From JBKPIY01 sp046730475 (GTDB lineage: Bacteria; Actinomycetota; Thermoleophilia; Solirubrobacterales; 70-9), in contig JBKPIY010000076.1 in NCBI GenBank assembly GCA_046730475.1, positions 1 through 10,962 on the forward strand: DNA of 10,962 nt. Direction: 5' to 3'. The translations under genes were made by a program, and so were the position numbers. The notes under the pieces were generated by a model. It did no database searches and was not told the origin of the DNA. It saw only the letters and a list, made by a program, of their open reading frames with translations. Shown here piece by piece: positions 7,882 through 10,962 of this stretch (position 1 is the first letter of the stretch; the number at the start of each line of letters is the position of its first letter).

Positions 7882-9276
7882 CTAGATGCCTACCCGGTTC
7901 GAGGCCTCTTCCAGCACCGGCCTGAGGACGGCGATGATCTCCTCGAACTGCTCGGTGTCGGCGATCAGCGGCGGAGAGAGCTGGACCACCGGGTCGCCGC
8001 GGTCGTCGGCGCGGCAGATCAACCCGCGCCGGTAGAGCTCCCCGGAGAGGAACCCACGCAGCAGGTCCTCGGACTCCTCGTCGGTGAAGGTCTCCTTGGT
8101 GTCCTTGTCCTTGACCAGCTCGATCGCGTGGAAGTACCCGTCGCCACGCACGTCGCCGACGATCGGGATGTCGTACAGGGACTCGAGCGCCTGGCGGAGC
8201 TCGCCTTCCTTGGCGAGCACGCGCCCGCAGAGGTCCTCGCGCTCCAGGATGTCGATGTTCGCCATCGCCACCGCACAGGCGACGGGATGGGCGGCGAAGG
8301 TGAAGCCGTGGGCGAACATCTCAGTGCCCTTGGCGAACGGCTCGTACAACCGGTCCGAAGCGATCATCGCACCCATCGGGATGTACGCGCCGGCCATCGC
8401 CTTGGCGGTGGTGATGATGTCCGGGAGGTAGTCGTAGCGGTCGCACCCGAAGTAGTAGCCGAGCCGGCCCCACGAGCAGATCACCTCGTCGGAGATCAGG
8501 AGCACGTTGTAGCGGTCGCAGATCTCGCGGACGCGCTGGAAGTAGCCCTCCTGTGGAGGGATGCACCCGCCCGCGTTCTGGAGCGGCTCGAGGATCACGG
8601 CGGCGACGGTGTCGGGCCCTTCGAACTGGATCCGCTCCTCGATCTTGTTCGCGGCCCAGAGCCGGTCGCGATCGGCCGGCCACCGGTATTCGTCGGTGTT
8701 GGGGACGTGCACGCCCTGGACGCCGAGCGGCTCGAACTGGGACCGAAGGCCCGGGATCCCCGTCGCCGAGAGGGCGCCCATGGAGGTGCCGTGATAGGCG
8801 ATCTTGCGGGCGACCACCTTGTGCTTGCCGGCGTGGCCGGTCATACGGTGATAGGCGCGGGAGAGCTTCAGCGCCGACTCGACGGCCTCGGAGCCGCCGG
8901 AGGTGAAGAACACCCGGTTGAGCGGACCGGGCGCCAGGTCGGCGACCCGGGCGGCGAGCTCGATCGCGCCCGGGTGGGCGTAGCTCCACAGGGGGAAGTA
9001 GTCGAGGCGGTCACGCCCCTGGGCGGCCGCGGCCTCGGCCAGCTCGGGGCGGCCGTGGCCGACGTTTACGCAGAAGAGACCGGAGAGCCCGTCGAGGTAG
9101 CGGTTGCCCTTGTCGTCCCAGACGTAGCAGCCCTCGGCCCTGGCGATGATCGGGATCTCCTGCTCGGGGCCATAGGCGCCCATGCGCGAGAAGTGCATCC
9201 ACAGGTTGCGGCGCGCGAGCTCCTGAAGCTGGCCTGAGTCGAGGACGGCTCGCTCTTTGACGGTCGTACTTGCCAT
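7882..9276 (-). CDS. Class III PLP-dependent aminotransferase, probably putrescine:pyruvate (SpuC-like)
   Basis: Cytosolic fold-type I aminotransferase, 464 residues, full length. Visible features are LDGLSGLFCVNVGHGR-like active-site entry (61-76), SGGSEA (126-131) binding the cofactor phosphate, YHG (161-163), the aspartate D263 in ISDEV that holds the PLP ring nitrogen, the Schiff-base lysine K292 in TTAKAMAGAYIP, and FTFAAHPVA (325-333). The long N-terminal arm and overall style match the omega-amine:pyruvate group that includes Pseudomonas SpuC. The inferred reaction is putrescine + pyruvate to 4-aminobutanal + alanine. Taurine, beta-alanine or GABA as amino donor cannot be ruled out from sequence, but the neighbours (Pot transporter, aldehyde dehydrogenase, alanine dehydrogenase) favour a diamine. 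It is the first gene of the minus-strand operon. Its ATG is preceded by GGAGG (9281-9285 on the other strand), four bases away. Confidence 0.9.
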   Translation of the reverse strand: MASTTVKERAVLDSGQLQELARRNLWMHFSRMGAYGPEQEIPIIARAEGCYVWDDKGNRYLDGLSGLFCVNVGHGRPELAEAAAAQGRDRLDYFPLWSYAHPGAIELAARVADLAPGPLNRVFFTSGGSEAVESALKLSRAYHRMTGHAGKHKVVARKIAYHGTSMGALSATGIPGLRSQFEPLGVQGVHVPNTDEYRWPADRDRLWAANKIEERIQFEGPDTVAAVILEPLQNAGGCIPPQEGYFQRVREICDRYNVLLISDEVICSWGRLGYYFGCDRYDYLPDIITTAKAMAGAYIPMGAMIASDRLYEPFAKGTEMFAHGFTFAAHPVACAVAMANIDILEREDLCGRVLAKEGELRQALESLYDIPIVGDVRGDGYFHAIELVKDKDTKETFTDEESEDLLRGFLSGELYRRGLICRADDRGDPVVQLSPPLIADTEQFEEIIAVLRPVLEEASNRVGI

Positions 9277-9313
9277 CTTTCCTCCGGTTCGATCCTACTT
9301 GCCTACCTGTACA

Positions 9314-9342
9314 ACCGTAGCTCGGCGCCGTTCCGCGCGCAA
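9314..9342 (-). promoter_or_regulatory. Candidate promoter of the catabolic operon
   Basis: On the minus strand a -35-like TTGCGC (9342-9337) is separated by exactly 17 bases from a -10-like TACGGT (9319-9314), matching the TTGnnn-N17-TAnnnT pattern of actinobacterial housekeeping promoters. Transcription would start near 9307, leaving a leader of about 30 bases with a strong ribosome-binding site before the aminotransferase ATG. The -35 match is only three of six to the consensus, so this is a pattern-based guess. Confidence 0.4.
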
Positions 9343-9347
9343 CGGAA
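9328..9347. promoter_or_regulatory. Inverted repeats overlapping the candidate -35: possible operator
   Basis: Two overlapping short palindromes share this spot: CCGTT-N8-AACGG (9328-9345) and TTCCG-N7-CGGAA (9331-9347). They cover the candidate -35 of the catabolic operon, where a repressor or activator such as the locally encoded PucR protein could act. Five-base arms are short, and nothing in the window shows which protein binds. Confidence 0.3.
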
Positions 9348-9421
9348 ATATGTGAAAACTAGGGCACGGGGCGTTGTCCATCTCGTACAAGCAGGCCTCC
9401 CACTTTTGGGGCTTTCGCATC

Positions 9422-9450
9422 TTGCGGTCCCCCCGACCCTGGCATAGCCT
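9422..9450 (+). promoter_or_regulatory. Candidate promoter of the potA-potD operon
   Basis: TTGCGG (9422-9427) and TAGCCT (9445-9450) are spaced by exactly 17 bases on the plus strand, the same TTGCG-N17-TAnnnT layout as the opposite promoter. Predicted transcription start is near 9457, which would give potA a leader of about 145 bases holding the short ORF and hairpins listed separately. It is a consensus match only. Confidence 0.4.
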
Positions 9451-9502
9451 CGCCGTCGTATCGACCCGGGGCCTGTGCGCCGGAGAGGAGAAGGACAGAG
9501 GA

Positions 9503-9601
9503 ATGGAGAGCAGAGCCGTGGCGGGCCCCCCCTTGGACGGGGCCGAGGGGGTCGAACACCGTGCCTTGGCCCGGTGCCCGTCGGAGTGCGGAGGGCGCTA
9601 G
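9503..9601 (+). CDS. Possible 32-residue leader ORF upstream of potA
   Basis: ATG 9503 lies just after a purine-rich stretch (GGAGAGGAGAAGGACAGAGGA) offering several Shine-Dalgarno matches, and the frame runs 32 codons to TAG at 9599-9601. The peptide begins MESRAVAGPP and ends ARCPSECGGR. It has no recognisable domain and no membrane segment. The stop lies one base before the preferred TTG start of potA, and the potA Shine-Dalgarno (9590-9595) is inside the ORF, so translation of the leader could control or couple to potA. Leader peptides that sense polyamines are known in other bacteria, but no homology is claimed. A chance ORF in GC-rich DNA is a real alternative. Confidence 0.35.
   Translation: MESRAVAGPPLDGAEGVEHRALARCPSECGGR
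9524..9544 (+). other. GC hairpin in the potA leader
   Basis: GGCCCC (9524-9529) pairs with GGGGCC (9539-9544) around a nine-base loop, giving a six-pair all-GC stem inside the potA leader and the short ORF. A second, weaker stem follows: CACCG (9557-9561) with CGGTG (9572-9576). Neither has a T tract, so neither looks like a finished terminator. They may simply reflect base composition. Confidence 0.3.
9590..9595 (+). promoter_or_regulatory. Ribosome-binding site that supports the TTG start of potA
   Basis: GGAGGG ends seven bases before TTG 9603, the best-spaced strong Shine-Dalgarno among the possible potA starts. The rival TTG at 9630 has the weaker GGGAG seven bases upstream. The upstream GTG at 9561 has only GAGGGG about ten bases away. 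Confidence 0.5.
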
Positions 9602-9602
9602 A

Positions 9603-10793
9603 TTGGACGTTGGTATCGGGAGCAGAGCCTTGAGCGAAGGAGCGCACAGCGCCGCGCACGGAGAGCCGACCGTCGAGTTGCGGTCGGTGACGAAGGCGTT
9701 CGGCGACCTGATCGCCGTCGACGATCTCACTCTCGCGATCGACAAGGGCGGCTTCTTCACGATGCTCGGCCCGAGCGGGTGCGGGAAGACGACCACCCTG
9801 CGGATGATCGCCGGCTTCGAGGAGGCGACCGCCGGCGAGATCCTGATCGACGGCAACGACGTCGCCTCCCTTCCCCCCCATAAGCGGCCCACCAACACGG
9901 TCTTCCAGAGCTACGCGCTCTTCCCCCACCTGAGCGTCTCCGAGAACGTCGCCTTCGGCCTCAAGCGGAAGGGCGTCGACAAGCACGAGGTCAAGCGCCG
10001 GGTGCGCGAGGAGCTCGAGCGGGTCGGGCTCGCCGCCGAGGCCAACCGCAAGCCCTCCCAGCTCTCGGGCGGGATGCAGCAGCGCGTCGCCCTCGCCCGC
10101 GCCCTCGTCAACCTGCCGTCGGTGCTGCTCCTCGACGAGCCCCTCGGGGCGCTGGATTTGAAGCTCCGCAAGGGTCTCCAGGTGGAGCTGAAGAAGATCC
10201 AGCGCGAGGTCGGAATCACGTTCGTGTACGTGACCCATGACCAGGAGGAGGCGCTGACGATGTCGGACCGGATCGCGGTGATGAACCGCGGCCGGATCGA
10301 GCAGGTGGCCGAGCCCGAGGAGGTCTACGAGCGACCCTCGACCACCTTCGTGGCGGGGTTCATCGGGGTCTCCAACTTGATGCCCGGCACCGTCTCCTCG
10401 CCGGGAGCGAACGGCGAGGTGAAGCTGGACAGCGGAGTGAGCGTCACCACCGCGGTCGACGGGTTCGCCCCCGGCGAGCGCTGTCACGCCGTCGTCCGAC
10501 CCGAGAAGCTCCAGATCGCGCGGGTCGAGGAGCGCTCGAACGGAGACCTTCCGGGCGTCGAGGGCGTCGTCGAGAGCTCCCTGTATCTGGGGACGTCGAC
10601 CCAGATGATCGTGAGGCTGGCCGACGGCGTCCGGATGACGGTGCTGTGCCCGAACACGAACGAGGCGGAGCGTCAGCGGTTCCCCGGCGGCGGGGCCAGC
10701 GTGCGCCTGTCGTGGGCGCCCGAGCACATGCAACTGGTGCATCAGTCGGGGCAGGACTTGAACTCGAATGACAACGAAGGAGAGGAATCGTGA
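9603..10793 (+). CDS. potA: PotA-type polyamine ABC transporter ATPase
   Basis: Cytoplasmic ATPase that energises polyamine import through PotB/PotC-type permeases. Numbered from TTG 9603 (396 residues), it has Walker A GPSGCGKT (56-63), Q-loop Q102, ABC signature LSGGMQQ (154-160), Walker B LLLDEP with D178 and E179, D-loop GALD, and the switch histidine H212 in VTHDQEEAL. A C-terminal TOBE-type domain follows (VRPEKLQI and VVESSLYLGTSTQ). The start is uncertain: TTG 9603 has the best Shine-Dalgarno, TTG 9630 and GTG 9561 are alternatives, and all keep the whole ATPase. The gene is divergent from the catabolic operon and overlaps the next lipoprotein gene by GTGA. No potA lies next to potBC in the visible part of the first cluster, so this ATPase could serve both sets; that is inference. 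Confidence 0.93.
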   Translation: MDVGIGSRALSEGAHSAAHGEPTVELRSVTKAFGDLIAVDDLTLAIDKGGFFTMLGPSGCGKTTTLRMIAGFEEATAGEILIDGNDVASLPPHKRPTNTVFQSYALFPHLSVSENVAFGLKRKGVDKHEVKRRVREELERVGLAAEANRKPSQLSGGMQQRVALARALVNLPSVLLLDEPLGALDLKLRKGLQVELKKIQREVGITFVYVTHDQEEALTMSDRIAVMNRGRIEQVAEPEEVYERPSTTFVAGFIGVSNLMPGTVSSPGANGEVKLDSGVSVTTAVDGFAPGERCHAVVRPEKLQIARVEERSNGDLPGVEGVVESSLYLGTSTQMIVRLADGVRMTVLCPNTNEAERQRFPGGGASVRLSWAPEHMQLVHQSGQDLNSNDNEGEES

Positions 10794-10962
10794 TCAGTAA
10801 GAGGATGCGGGGCCCGATCGCCGCGCTGGTGATGCTCGGCGCCGCCCTGGCGCTGGCCGCCTGCGGCGGCGGCGGCGGCATCGAGGGCAGCAGCAAGCAG
10901 AGCGTGCAGACGGTCAAGTACGAGCCACCGCCGCAGGGCTCGCTGACGATCTCGAACTGGCC
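10790..10962 (+). CDS. potD: Second PotD-like polyamine-binding lipoprotein (3' end cut by window)
   Basis: A reading frame starting at GTG 10790 overlaps the potA stop (GTGA) and has AAGGAG seven bases upstream. The first 57 codons encode a classic lipoprotein signal peptide: a basic start (ISKRMRG), a hydrophobic core, and the lipobox L-A-A-C25, followed by a five-glycine tether. The mature part then reads QSV and later GSLTISNWP, closely paralleling QSV and GQLNLVAWPG in the first lipoprotein of the window. It is therefore very likely a paralogous substrate-binding protein working with PotA and with permeases encoded beyond the window. The gene continues past the last base. Confidence 0.85.
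   Translation, partial: MISKRMRGPIAALVMLGAALALAACGGGGGIEGSSKQSVQTVKYEPPPQGSLTISNW

Noticed and set aside
6414..7925. 503-codon plus-strand ORF antisense to pucR
   Set aside because: Low-complexity Arg/Gly/Glu-rich translation without domains; the minus-strand PucR has all its expected domains.
7681..9237. 518-codon plus-strand ORF antisense to the aminotransferase
   Set aside because: A compositional shadow: the opposite frame holds an intact PLP enzyme with its catalytic lysine and aspartate.
9303..10742. 479-codon minus-strand ORF antisense to potA
   Set aside because: No motif and a His/Asp/Arg-rich composition; potA on the plus strand has complete Walker and signature motifs.

Overview
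This window is high-GC DNA with GTG and TTG starts, tightly packed genes and 4-base start/stop overlaps. The proteins look like those of an actinobacterium. A deep lineage such as Thermoleophilia/Solirubrobacterales is possible, but that is only an impression from protein style. The window reads as a locus for uptake and breakdown of polyamines, most likely putrescine. No tRNA, rRNA, CRISPR array, insertion sequence or phage gene was seen.

Layout: (1) Bases 1-2947, plus strand: the 3' part of a PotD-like substrate-binding lipoprotein gene (its true start appears to lie before the window), then potB and potC permeases, which overlap by ATGA. (2) Bases 2948-3061: a short convergent gap with a GC-rich hairpin. 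(3) Bases 3062-9276, minus strand, transcribed right to left: class III aminotransferase, PucR-family regulator, a 185-residue protein resembling only the C-terminal part of saccharopine dehydrogenases, alanine dehydrogenase (ald) and a gamma-aminobutyraldehyde-type aldehyde dehydrogenase. Gaps and overlaps are -4 to 36 bases, so this looks like one operon. (4) Bases 9277-9602: a divergent control region with a plausible promoter on each strand, inverted repeats and a possible 32-residue leader ORF. (5) Bases 9603-10962, plus strand: potA ATPase, then a second PotD-like lipoprotein gene cut by the window end.

How the genes fit together (inference from families): Pot proteins import putrescine or spermidine. 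The aminotransferase moves an amino group from the diamine to pyruvate, giving 4-aminobutanal (1-pyrroline) and alanine. The aldehyde dehydrogenase oxidises 4-aminobutanal to GABA. Alanine dehydrogenase turns alanine back into pyruvate, releasing ammonium and NADH, so the amino acceptor is recycled. PucR is a plausible local regulator. No gamma-glutamylputrescine pathway gene and no obvious succinate-semialdehyde dehydrogenase lies in the window, so later GABA steps must be elsewhere.

The least ordinary items are the orphan saccharopine-dehydrogenase C-terminal domain, overlapped by its neighbours at both ends, and the short ORF that ends one base before the preferred TTG start of potA.
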